From Pseudomonadota bacterium (GTDB taxonomy: Bacteria > Pseudomonadota > Alphaproteobacteria > Acetobacterales > Acetobacteraceae), in NCBI GenBank assembly GCA_021815835.1, contig JAKAZN010000180.1, forward strand, positions 1 through 5,247: DNA of 5,247 nucleotides, in the 5' to 3' direction. Of the stretch, positions 1 through 5,247 are shown piece after piece. How positions within the stretch are numbered: the stretch's first letter is position 1; every line of letters starts with the position of its first letter. The position numbers and the translations under genes were made by a program. A model generated the notes under the pieces. That model made no database searches and was not told the origin of the DNA. It saw only the letters and a list, made by a program, of their open reading frames with translations.

Positions 1-72
1 CTGGGGCTGGTGCATAAACGCTTCGCCGAAGCGCTCGACGAGATCAAGACCCTGGCCGAGAAATCCGGCTGA
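1..72 (+). CDS. C-terminal end of an unidentified protein (5' end outside window)
   Basis: Frame 1 is open from the window edge to a TGA at 70-72 and encodes 23 residues ending in DEIKTLAEKSG. The codons end mostly in G or C, and the peptide reads as a charged amphipathic helix (RFAEALDEIKTLAEK), which fits a real C-terminus. Nothing in so short a piece identifies the family. A strong hairpin begins 6 bp after the stop and could be the gene's terminator. The last 29 bases overlap, on the opposite strand, the 3' end of the TPR/ATP-grasp gene. Being real coding sequence is likely but not certain, because only one end is visible. Confidence 0.45.
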   Translation: MGLVHKRFAEALDEIKTLAEKSG

Positions 73-1570
73 TCCCGTCGCTGTGCGCGCGCCGGCGGCG
101 CGCGCACAGCGCGGCGAACGCCGCCAGGATGCGCGCCACGGCTGCGTTACGATAGGCGAAGACCGGGTCGTCCTCGGGATGGACCAGCATGGTCGCGTTC
201 GCCTCGAACACGACCAGTCGCCCGTCGGCCAGGCGGGCGAAATCGACGCCGGCGAAATCGAGATCGAGCCGCGCGCCGATCGCGCCCAGCGCCGCCAGCG
301 CCGGCGCGCCCAGCACCGCTTCGGGATCGGCCAGATAGCGCGCCTCCTCCGCCCGCCGCGCGCCGTCGCCCGCCATCCCGGCGGTCCAGTAATGCACCAG
401 CCAGTCGGGCGAGATCGCCAGATGGTAGGCGTAGGGCACGCGATCGACGAAGATCGCGCGGTATTTGCGGTAGAAACCGTCGGCATCGCGCGTGTCCTCG
501 AAGCGGGTGACATAGGCCCGGCCGATCGCGGCCAGCGCGGCGGCCAATTGCGGGGCGGTCTCGACCCGGCGCACCCCCTCCCCGCCATGCGCGCCGAGGG
601 GGCGGACCAGCGCGGGCAACAGGGCGGCGGGCGGATCGGCTGGGCTCGCGCGAACCGCCTCCGGCACCACGATCCCGGGGATTGCCGCCAGCAGCCGCGG
701 CAGATCGGCCCGCCCGGTGCGCGCCACGCGATCGGGCGGATTGAGCACCGGGGCCGGCGGCGCGGCGAACAGCCGCGCGGCGGCCGGGGGCAGATCGGGC
801 GCCTCGTCGGGATCGCCGATCGCGTTGAAGATCAGGTCGTAGCGCGGGAGGATCCGGTCCTGATCGGCCGCCGCGTATTCCACATACCAGCGGATCACGC
901 TCGTGGTCGCGGCGGGAAACAGATACCGGGTCGGCACGTTGCCGGTGCCGGCGGCGGAGGGCACCAGCACCGTCAGGTCCGGCGCCGGCGCCGCCTCCAC
1001 GAACACCTGCCGCTCCCGATAGCCCGCGTCGCGATGGGCCCGCGCCGCCGCCGGATCACGCCCGCCAAGCAGCGCGGCCATGTTCCGATGCGCCTCCGAC
1101 AGCGTCGGATCGACGGCGAGCGCGCGCCGGCAGGCGGCCTCCGCCGGGGCGAATTTCCCCTGGCGCAGCAGCACCGAGCCGAGGCTGACGGCAATCGCCG
1201 CATCCCCCGGCGCGAGCGCGGCGGCCCGCGCGAGCACGGTTTCGGCTTCCGCCAGGCGATCCGTCGCGGCCAGCGCCGTCCCCAGCGCCTGGGCCACCGC
1301 CGCGCGCCCGGGCGCCAGGCGCGCGGCATGACGCAGATCGCCGATCGCCTCGGCGGGGCGGAGCAGGCGCTGATAGGCCTCGGCCCGGGTCAGACGCGCG
1401 CCCAGCAGGTCGGGCGCGGCGGCGAGCGCGGCGGAGGCGGCCTCGATCGCCTCCTCCGCCGCCCCCGCGCCCAGCAGCGCCGCGGCGAGATCGGCACGCA
1501 CGGCGGCATTGGCCGGGTCGCGGGCCAGGAGGTCGCGGAAGAACTCGAAGGTGGCGGCGGAGCGGGGCAT
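44..1570 (-). CDS. TPR-repeat protein with C-terminal ATP-grasp-like domain
   Basis: This 508-residue protein has two parts. Residues about 15-170 are tandem tetratricopeptide repeats of about 34 residues with the usual small/Ala pattern and Pro at helix ends (ARDPANA, LAPGRAAVAQALG, LAPGDAAIAVSLG, AVDPTLSEAHRN). TPRs mediate protein-protein contacts. Residues about 200-488 resemble an ATP-grasp (glutathione synthetase/RimK-like) fold. There is a Gly-rich loop LVRPLGAHGGEGV near 321-333, then a C-terminal core with GVDF (Asp443) and FEANATM (Glu456, Asn458), the positions expected for Mg-ATP ligands. Such enzymes join a carboxylate to an amine or thiol; the substrate here is unknown. No signal peptide or membrane segment is visible. 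The ATG at 1568-1570 is the first possible start, since an in-frame TAA lies 30 bases upstream. No Shine-Dalgarno is visible, so initiation may be weak or from a short leader. The Arg-rich tail after about residue 489 is odd. Confidence 0.85.
   Translation of the reverse strand: MPRSAATFEFFRDLLARDPANAAVRADLAAALLGAGAAEEAIEAASAALAAAPDLLGARLTRAEAYQRLLRPAEAIGDLRHAARLAPGRAAVAQALGTALAATDRLAEAETVLARAAALAPGDAAIAVSLGSVLLRQGKFAPAEAACRRALAVDPTLSEAHRNMAALLGGRDPAAARAHRDAGYRERQVFVEAAPAPDLTVLVPSAAGTGNVPTRYLFPAATTSVIRWYVEYAAADQDRILPRYDLIFNAIGDPDEAPDLPPAAARLFAAPPAPVLNPPDRVARTGRADLPRLLAAIPGIVVPEAVRASPADPPAALLPALVRPLGAHGGEGVRRVETAPQLAAALAAIGRAYVTRFEDTRDADGFYRKYRAIFVDRVPYAYHLAISPDWLVHYWTAGMAGDGARRAEEARYLADPEAVLGAPALAALGAIGARLDLDFAGVDFARLADGRLVVFEANATMLVHPEDDPVFAYRNAAVARILAAFAALCARRRRAHSDGISRISRPGS
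79..111. terminator. Perfect 15-bp inverted repeat, candidate bidirectional terminator hairpin
   Basis: The arms at 79-93 (CGCTGTGCGCGCGCC) and 97-111 are exact reverse complements around a 3-base GGC centre, giving a very stable G+C stem. It starts 6 bp after the stop of the plus-strand gene, where an intrinsic terminator would sit. No T-run follows on either strand, so it is not a classic rho-independent terminator. It lies inside the last codons of the minus-strand TPR gene, where it encodes the Arg-rich stretch CARRRRAH. Confidence 0.5.
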
Positions 1571-1648
1571 GGCGGGGCCGGGCGGGATGGTCCGGGTTTA
1601 GCGGGGAAGCCTGAAGGAAGCGTGAACGCCGCCGGGAAACCGCTTCCC

Positions 1649-1681
1649 TTGACGCGCAGCCGGAGGCTAGTCTGGTATCCG
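1649..1681 (+). promoter_or_regulatory. Possible promoter of the Rieske oxygenase gene
   Basis: In the 144-bp divergent gap a good -35 match, TTGACG (1649-1654), is followed by an extended -10-like TGGTATCCG (1673-1681). The spacing of 21 bp is longer than ideal, so either element may act differently from this reading. It lies 34 bp before the start codon. Confidence 0.3.
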
Positions 1682-1703
1682 GCGCAACCGAGACGCCGCA
1701 TCC

Positions 1704-1710
1704 GGAGGAA
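1704..1710 (+). promoter_or_regulatory. Ribosome binding site deciding the start of the Rieske oxygenase
   Basis: GGAGGAA lies 4 bp before the ATG at 1715 (6 bp from the end of GGAGG). It is a near-perfect Shine-Dalgarno. It fixes the start at 1715 although the same frame is open far upstream, where it is only an antisense shadow of the TPR gene. Confidence 0.8.
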
Positions 1711-1714
1711 ACCC

Positions 1715-2755
1715 ATGCTCATCCGCAACGCCTGGTACGTCGCCGCGTGGGCCGACGAGGTCGCCGACCGCCCGCTCGCGCGGCGCATCTGCAACGAACC
1801 CGTGGTGCTGTTCCGCGACCGCGAGGGCCACGCCCATGCGCTGATCGACATGTGCTGCCATCGCGGCGCCCCGCTCTCGCTCGGCGCGGTCACCGAGCGG
1901 GGGCTGCAATGCGGCTATCACGGCCTGACCTTCGATGGCGCCGGCGCCTGCGTGGCAATCCCCGGCCAGAGCCACATCCCCGAGCGCGCCCGCGTCCGCG
2001 CCTTCCCGCTGGTCGAGCGGGACGCGATGCTGTGGATCTGGCCCGGCGATCCGGCGCGGGCGGACCCGTCCCTGATCGTGCCGTATCCGTACCATAACGA
2101 TACCGCGCGCTGGCCGCACCGGCACACGATGTATCCGATCAAGGGAGCGGCGATGCTGATGGTCGATAACCTGATGGATCTCACGCATCTGGGCTACGTG
2201 CATGTCGGCTCCATCGGCGGCAATCCGATGACGCATGTCGAGGCGCGGATGGAAACCGAGCGCACGCCCACCGGCCTGCGCTTCACCCGCTGGATGCCGA
2301 ACTCCCTGCCGCCGCCCACCTATGTGAAGGCCGCGGGCTTCACCGGGCGGATCGATCGCTGCCAGCGCTTCGAGTTCATCGCCCCCGGCGCGATCCTGCA
2401 ATGGAGCAGCGCCGACGAGGCCGGCGCCTACGCCAACGGTCAGGTGGATGACAGCCGCCTCAAGTTCCGGCTGTTCCATTTCCTCACGCCGGAAACCGAT
2501 ACGAGCTGCTTCTATTTCTGGTCCACCGCCAACGGCTACCGGCTGGACGACCCGAGCGCCACGACGCAACTCTTCGCCGAGATCGGCGCCGCGTTCGAGG
2601 AAGACCGGACCGTGGTGGAAGCGCAACAGGCGCGCATGAGCGAGCTGGGCGAGGACGCCCTGGTCGATATCACCACCGATGCGGCGCGCATCCATATGCG
2701 CCGCACGATCGAGCGTCTGGCGCAGACCGAGCCGACCCCGCTGGCCGCGGAATAA
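1715..2755 (+). CDS. Rieske [2Fe-2S] non-haem iron oxygenase, VanA/dicamba-monooxygenase type
   Basis: The 346-residue product has the length and layout of the oxygenase component of aromatic O-demethylases (VanA, dicamba monooxygenase). The N-terminal Rieske domain has the cluster ligands Cys47-X-His49 (DMCCHRGAPLSLG) and Cys66-X2-His69 (QCGYHG), 16 residues apart. The catalytic domain has NLMDLTHLGYVH, giving bridging Asp155 and iron ligands His158 and His163. The third ligand is probably Asp297 in EEDRTVVEAQQ. The family uses O2 and electrons from a reductase to demethylate or hydroxylate aromatics such as vanillate. Substrate cannot be read from sequence; vanillate, syringate or another methoxylated or carboxylated aromatic are all possible. 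No signal peptide is present, so it is cytoplasmic. No VanB-like reductase lies beside it in this window, so electrons must come from elsewhere. It is divergent from the TPR gene. Family assignment is firm and substrate is unknown, so no symbol is given. Confidence 0.93.
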   Translation: MLIRNAWYVAAWADEVADRPLARRICNEPVVLFRDREGHAHALIDMCCHRGAPLSLGAVTERGLQCGYHGLTFDGAGACVAIPGQSHIPERARVRAFPLVERDAMLWIWPGDPARADPSLIVPYPYHNDTARWPHRHTMYPIKGAAMLMVDNLMDLTHLGYVHVGSIGGNPMTHVEARMETERTPTGLRFTRWMPNSLPPPTYVKAAGFTGRIDRCQRFEFIAPGAILQWSSADEAGAYANGQVDDSRLKFRLFHFLTPETDTSCFYFWSTANGYRLDDPSATTQLFAEIGAAFEEDRTVVEAQQARMSELGEDALVDITTDAARIHMRRTIERLAQTEPTPLAAE

Positions 2756-2756
2756 T

Positions 2757-2785
2757 CCCGGGCGGCGCTGTGCGCTCTCCCCGGG
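2757..2785 (+). terminator. Weak terminator-like hairpin after the Rieske gene
   Basis: Immediately after the TAA, CCCGGG at 2757-2762 can pair with CCCGGG at 2780-2785, enclosing an inner GCGC-TGT-GCGC stem (2765-2775). The two stems are joined by an uneven internal loop, and no T-run follows. A second palindrome, GGCTGGCCAGCC (2784-2795), overlaps the 3' arm. The position fits termination, but the structure alone is weak evidence. Confidence 0.3.
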
Positions 2786-2929
2786 CTGGCCAGCCGGGCC
2801 GTCGGGCAAAAAGCGGCCGCGGATGGCCCGTCGTTCCGCTCCCCTGAGCCGCGTGGAGGGCGCCCGGGTTTGGCTGCGCTTGCAGCACGGCGTGGGGTTC
2901 CAGCGGTCGGCACGCTTCTTTTCTCCGAC

Positions 2930-2965
2930 ACGGAGGACGAAGGCGGGAACCACGAAGGGGCACGG
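2930..2965. repeat. Short ACGAAGG-type degenerate repeat
   Basis: ACGGAGG (2930-2936) is followed by ACGAAGG at 2937-2943 and 2952-2958, then CACGG. This resembles, in diverged form, the short 'accacgaag...cacgaagg' intergenic repeats found in many bacterial genomes, which give spurious peptides rich in TTK/TKG or FVxFV. Here the two readings contain TKAGTTKGH and, on the minus strand, CPFVVPAFVLRVG. Assignment to that repeat class is from memory and tentative. Confidence 0.3.
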
Positions 2966-3265
2966 CGCATTCGTTGCGCGTCCTCGATGGTGTGCCAACC
3001 GGACGATCGGGAGCGGTGGAGACCAACCCGGTCGGGTGCGGGGCCGGAGCCGGCACCAGCCCCTCCGTGGCCCTCGCCTTCGCCCTCCGTGGTGAGCAGA
3101 GGAAAAGGCCCATCCGCGCCCCAGACCTCGCGCGGGGACGCAACCGCCATCGGCCTCGTTTGCTCCCGAAACGGGACGCTCACCGCACATCGCGCGCGGC
3201 TCGCGCGGCGTGCGCCAAATTGCGCTCGCTCACCTGGCGCCGGTGTCGCGCGCCGTGCCGCCCTG

Positions 3266-3274
3266 TGCTATCCT
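3266..3274 (+). promoter_or_regulatory. Candidate extended -10 promoter for the binding-protein gene
   Basis: TGCTATCCT (3266-3274) matches the extended -10 form TGnTATnnT and lies 35 bp before the start codon. No convincing -35 is seen 16-18 bp upstream, where the sequence is GC-only, but extended -10 promoters depend less on one. A very similar word, TGGTATCCG, precedes the Rieske gene. Confidence 0.4.
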
Positions 3275-3288
3275 GACCGCAACTGAGT

Positions 3289-3307
3289 TTTCGGAGCCGA
3301 AAGGAAG
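3289..3307 (+). promoter_or_regulatory. Small leader hairpin abutting the ribosome binding site of the binding-protein gene
   Basis: TTTCGG (3289-3294) and CCGAAA (3297-3302) are exact inverted repeats, giving a 5-bp stem with a GAGC tetraloop. The 3' arm shares two A bases with the Shine-Dalgarno-like AAGGAAG (3301-3307). The site serves ATG 3310 with short spacing, or ATG 3316 with more usual spacing. The pairing could modestly affect access to the site, but the stem is short. Confidence 0.4.
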
Positions 3308-3309
3308 CC

Positions 3310-4347
3310 ATGGGGATGGGCCAACACAGCCGCGCGCGCGGAACCCTGCTCGGCGCGCTGGTCGCCGCCGCGACGCTGCTCGGCGGGGCCGGTCCCGCGC
3401 CTGATACTGCCTGGCACGGCGCCGTCCGGGCACCAGGCTACACCGGGCAGGTCTTCCCGCCCTGGAGCGGTGGCGCGAACAACCCCGCCACCACCAAGGG
3501 CCTCGAGTTCACCGTGCCGGAGGTGAACGACGCACCCGATTTCCACGGCAGCCTGGACCACCCGAAGCTGACGATCTTCGTCGCCGGAAACTACTATTTC
3601 GCGATGGCGCCACTGGTGGCCGCGTTCGAGCGGGGCCATCCCGGGCTCGCCGGACATATCTACTACGAAACGCTGCCGCCCGGGATCCTGCTGCGCCAGA
3701 TGCATGAAGGCGGGACCGTCACCGTGGGCAACCTCACCTGGACCGCCAAGCCCGACGTGTTCGCCGCCGGCGCCAAGAAGATCAAGGCGCTGGTGGCCAA
3801 TGGAACCCTGGTCGGCCCCGCCGTCACCTACGCCTCCAACACGCTCGCGATCATGATCGCCGCCGGCAATCCGGGACATGTCCACGGCCTCGCCGATCTT
3901 GGCCGGCCCGGGCTGCGGATCGTAATGCCTAATCCCGCCTGGGAAGGGGTGGTGCGGCAGATCGAGGCCTCGCTCGCCAAGGCGGGCGGGACGGCGCTGG
4001 TGACCGCTGTCTACAAAACGAAGGTTGCCAACGGTGAGACCATCCTCACCCATGTGCATCATCGCCAGACGCCGCTGTTCCTGATGCAGGGTCTCGCGGT
4101 GGCGGGCGTCACCTGGCAGTCGGAGGCGGTTTTCCAGGAACAGGCCGGACACCCGATCAGCCACATCGCCATCCCGGCGACGCAGAATACCGTCGCGGTC
4201 TATGGCGCGGCGGTAGTGCGCGGCGCGGCGCATCCCCGGGCGGGGCGCGCCTGGATCGCGTTCCTGCGCTCGCCCGAGGCGCTGCGCATTTTCGAGCGGT
4301 ACGGGTTCAAGGGGGTGCCGCCGAGCCACAAAGCAGCCGCCCGATAG
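3310..4347 (+). CDS. Periplasmic substrate-binding protein, ModA-like / type 2 fold
   Basis: The 345-residue product starts with a Sec-type signal: basic RAR at 8-10, a hydrophobic stretch GTLLGALVAAATLLGG and a probable cleavage near residue 30. There is no lipobox Cys or twin Arg. The mature part looks like a type 2 periplasmic binding protein of the molybdate/tungstate (ModA) class. Signs are VAGNYYFAMAPLVAAFERGHPG (91-112 region), YASNTLAIMIAAGNP (174-188), GVTWQSEA (266-273) and a C-terminal AIPATQNTVAVYGAAVV followed by AHPRAGRAWIAFLRSPEALRIFERYGF. A pre-domain PPWSGGANN...PDFHG, YYETLPPGI and ILTHVHHRQTP suggest a separate subfamily from true ModA. The ligand is unknown; a small anion is possible. 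No permease or ATPase gene adjoins it, so it is an orphan here. The start could also be ATG 3316. It converges on paaC with 10 bp between stops. Confidence 0.82.
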   Translation: MGMGQHSRARGTLLGALVAAATLLGGAGPAPDTAWHGAVRAPGYTGQVFPPWSGGANNPATTKGLEFTVPEVNDAPDFHGSLDHPKLTIFVAGNYYFAMAPLVAAFERGHPGLAGHIYYETLPPGILLRQMHEGGTVTVGNLTWTAKPDVFAAGAKKIKALVANGTLVGPAVTYASNTLAIMIAAGNPGHVHGLADLGRPGLRIVMPNPAWEGVVRQIEASLAKAGGTALVTAVYKTKVANGETILTHVHHRQTPLFLMQGLAVAGVTWQSEAVFQEQAGHPISHIAIPATQNTVAVYGAAVVRGAAHPRAGRAWIAFLRSPEALRIFERYGFKGVPPSHKAAAR

Positions 4348-4357
4348 CGCGGCGCGC

Positions 4358-5104
4358 CTACCACACCGCTCCGGGATGGGCGCGCGCGAGGGATTGCATC
4401 TCGGCCAGCATCTTCCCGAACGCCTCCCCGTGCAGCCCGGCGCGCCCGCCGGTCCGCATCCAACCATCCTCGGGCCGCGCCAACCCCGCGCGGCCCAGCA
4501 CGCGCGCAATCGTTGCCTCCCATACCAGCCGCAGCGCCGCCGGATCGGGCAGGATACCGGATGCAACCAACCCGGCCTCGGTCGGGTCCGACGCCGTCAA
4601 CTCCCCGGTGCACGGCCACAGTAGCGCCAGCGCATCGGCCGCGCGCGCATGGCTTTCCGCGGTACCGTCGCCGAGCCGCGCGAGCCATTCCGCCGCATGG
4701 CGCAAATGGTACGCGGTCTCCTTCTCCGCCTTGCCCGCAATCGCCGCCAATCCCGCATCCCTGGAGGCGACGGCCGCGCGCCAGAACGGATCGGCCCAGG
4801 CGGAATAGAGGAACTGCCGCACGATCGTCACCGCGAAATCCCCGTTCTCCTGTTCCACCAGCAGGCAGTTCAGGAAACCGCGCGCGTCACGGAAATAGGC
4901 TAGCTCGTCCTCGCCCCGTCCCAGTTCGACGGAGACCGCACCATACAATGCGCGCGCGAGGCCGATCTGATCGAGCGCCAGATTGGCCAGCGCCAGGTCC
5001 TCCTCCGGCATCGGCGCGTGGCCGCACCATTCCGACAACCGATGGCCCAGCACCAGCGCATCGTCGGCCCGGCGCAACAGGGCATGGGTCAGAGCGTGCG
5101 TCAT
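4358..5104 (-). CDS. paaC: Phenylacetyl-CoA 1,2-epoxidase structural subunit PaaC
   Basis: The 248-residue product carries the hallmark PaaC sequence: ADDALVLGHRLSEWCGHAP (13-31), EEDLALANLALDQIGLARALY, GEDELAYFRD, LVEQENGDFAVTIVRQFLY and KEXXYHLRHAAEWLARLGDGT-type helices. Its length is normal for the family. PaaC is a ferritin-like, four-helix protein. It pairs with the catalytic di-iron subunit PaaA in the multicomponent monooxygenase PaaABC(D)E, which forms the ring-1,2-epoxide of phenylacetyl-CoA in aerobic phenylacetate breakdown. PaaC itself is regarded as structural, not catalytic. Start ATG at 5102-5104 is supported by GAGGAG (5110-5115) with 5-bp spacing. It is the last gene of its transcription unit: paaD does not follow, because a convergent gene begins 10 bp on. 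The gene upstream in the same direction is not obviously paaB. Identity is firm from the motifs. Confidence 0.95.
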   Translation of the reverse strand: MTHALTHALLRRADDALVLGHRLSEWCGHAPMPEEDLALANLALDQIGLARALYGAVSVELGRGEDELAYFRDARGFLNCLLVEQENGDFAVTIVRQFLYSAWADPFWRAAVASRDAGLAAIAGKAEKETAYHLRHAAEWLARLGDGTAESHARAADALALLWPCTGELTASDPTEAGLVASGILPDPAALRLVWEATIARVLGRAGLARPEDGWMRTGGRAGLHGEAFGKMLAEMQSLARAHPGAVW

Positions 5105-5109
5105 GGCGT

Positions 5110-5115
5110 CTCCTC
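5110..5115 (-). promoter_or_regulatory. Ribosome binding site of paaC
   Basis: On the minus strand GAGGAG stands 5 bp before the paaC ATG. This is a strong Shine-Dalgarno and confirms the start chosen. Confidence 0.75.
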
Positions 5116-5136
5116 TCGGTGCCGCGCGGGCCGGGC

Positions 5137-5158
5137 GAGCGGCGGGACCGTCCCGCTC
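5137..5158 (-). other. Overlapping inverted repeats between the CoA-transferase-like gene and paaC
   Basis: GCGGGAC (5142-5148) and GTCCCGC (5150-5156) are exact reverse complements around one base. GAGCGG (5137-5142) and CCGCTC (5153-5158) form a second, mutually exclusive pairing. The structure begins at the stop codon of the upstream gene and lies 32 bp before the paaC start. There is no T-run. It may be an mRNA processing or attenuation hairpin that sets the relative expression of the two genes, or simply GC-rich chance pairing. Confidence 0.35.
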
Positions 5159-5247
5159 AATCGCGATGCAGGATCGCCTCGGTGCGCGCCTGCAATCCCT
5201 CGAACGACAGGCCGGCCACGATGTCGCGCACCACGAAGCCGCGCGGC
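5157..5247 (-). CDS. C-terminal end of a probable 3-oxoacid CoA-transferase subunit B (5' end outside window)
   Basis: One minus-strand frame is open from the window edge to TGA (5157-5159), giving 29 residues that contain GFVVRDIVAGLSFEGLQART and end in EAILHRD. This matches, from memory, the C-terminal pattern of CoA-transferase beta subunits (ScoB/PcaJ/CatJ type), which usually ends like GFVLREIAPGVSxEEVQAxTEAPL. Those enzymes move CoA from succinyl-CoA to a 3-oxoacid such as acetoacetate or 3-oxoadipate. The latter role would suit an aromatic-degradation locus. It ends 52 bp before paaC in the same direction, so an operon is likely. The peptide does not resemble the C-terminus of PaaB, the usual upstream neighbour. 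With only 29 residues the call is tentative. Confidence 0.5.
   Translation of the reverse strand, partial: PRGFVVRDIVAGLSFEGLQARTEAILHRD

Larger units (their letters stand above)
2756..3309. other. Long intergenic region without a convincing gene
   Basis: About 550 bp separate the oxygenase from the binding-protein gene. Several frames stay open on both strands, as expected at this GC content. Their translations are Arg/Pro/Ala/Gly-rich, with no recognisable motif and no good ribosome binding site. I saw no tRNA, no rRNA and no transposase. The left end holds terminator-like pairing, 2930-2965 holds short ACGAAGG-type repeats, and the right end holds a candidate promoter and leader. The middle (about 2980-3240) has a base and word composition somewhat unlike the flanking genes and may be decayed or repetitive DNA. 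That last point is an impression, not a measurement. Confidence 0.5.

Noticed and set aside
83..1714. Open plus-strand frame continuous with the Rieske gene, which would give an 890-residue fusion
   Set aside because: The upstream part is antisense to the TPR/ATP-grasp gene and is a low-complexity Arg/Gly/Gln-rich shadow. The Rieske protein is complete from 1715, where a strong ribosome site stands.
2965..2979. GCGCA-TTCGT-TGCGC small inverted repeat in the intergenic region
   Set aside because: A five-bp stem is expected by chance in this composition, and nothing nearby gives it a role.
1667..3190. Long minus-strand open frame opposite the Rieske gene (507 residues)
   Set aside because: Arg/His/Gly-rich translation with no motif. 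It is the usual antisense artefact of high-GC codon use over a well-supported gene.
2670..3286. Several open frames of 100-215 residues on both strands in the intergenic region
   Set aside because: Mutually overlapping, Arg/Pro-rich, no start signals, no familiar domains. They are best explained by GC content and possible repeat DNA.
4340..4376. Imperfect pairing (CCCG..AGCG with CGCTCCGGG) and GGCGCGCC palindrome between the two convergent stops
   Set aside because: Only two 4-bp stems with an internal loop and a long loop, and no T-run. Too weak to call a terminator, though the position would suit one.
3268..4566. Long minus-strand open frame opposite the binding-protein gene (432 residues)
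   Set aside because: It lies antisense to a gene with a signal peptide and family motifs, and it also overlaps the 3' part of paaC in another frame. No ribosome site or recognisable domain.

Overview
The window is very GC-rich, with G or C in most third codon positions. It looks like the chromosome of an aerobic, high-GC proteobacterium. The protein families seen are most familiar to me from Alphaproteobacteria, perhaps Acetobacteraceae, but there is no rRNA or other decisive marker, so the taxonomy is an inference.

Layout from left to right. (1) The last 24 codons of an unidentified plus-strand gene end at 72. (2) A minus-strand gene (44-1570) encodes TPR repeats fused to an ATP-grasp-like domain. 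Its 3' end overlaps the first gene tail to tail and runs through a perfect 15-bp hairpin. (3) A 144-bp divergent gap separates it from a plus-strand Rieske non-haem iron oxygenase of the VanA/dicamba-monooxygenase type (1715-2755). (4) A stretch of about 550 bp (2756-3309) has no convincing gene. It carries terminator-like and short-repeat sequence, then a probable promoter. (5) A secreted ModA-like (type 2) periplasmic substrate-binding protein follows (3310-4347). (6) On the minus strand, converging on it with only 10 bp between stop codons, is paaC (4358-5104), the structural subunit of phenylacetyl-CoA 1,2-epoxidase. (7) Upstream of paaC in the same direction is the C-terminal end of what looks like a 3-oxoacid CoA-transferase subunit B (5157 to beyond 5247).

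The right end therefore belongs to an aromatic-degradation locus: PaaC for phenylacetyl-CoA epoxidation, and a CoA-transferase of the type that activates beta-ketoacids. The Rieske enzyme at 1715 is plausibly also an aromatic O-demethylase or hydroxylase, so the region may be a loose catabolic neighbourhood. It is not one operon: strands alternate and each plus-strand gene has its own leader. The arrangement is non-canonical. paaC is not followed by paaD, and the next gene upstream does not look like paaB. No reductase partner accompanies the Rieske oxygenase, and no permease or ATPase accompanies the binding protein. I found no mobile element, CRISPR array, tRNA or rRNA. I did not find a clearly new system. 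The most interesting items are the TPR/ATP-grasp fusion with its hairpin-encoded tail, and the rearranged paa context.
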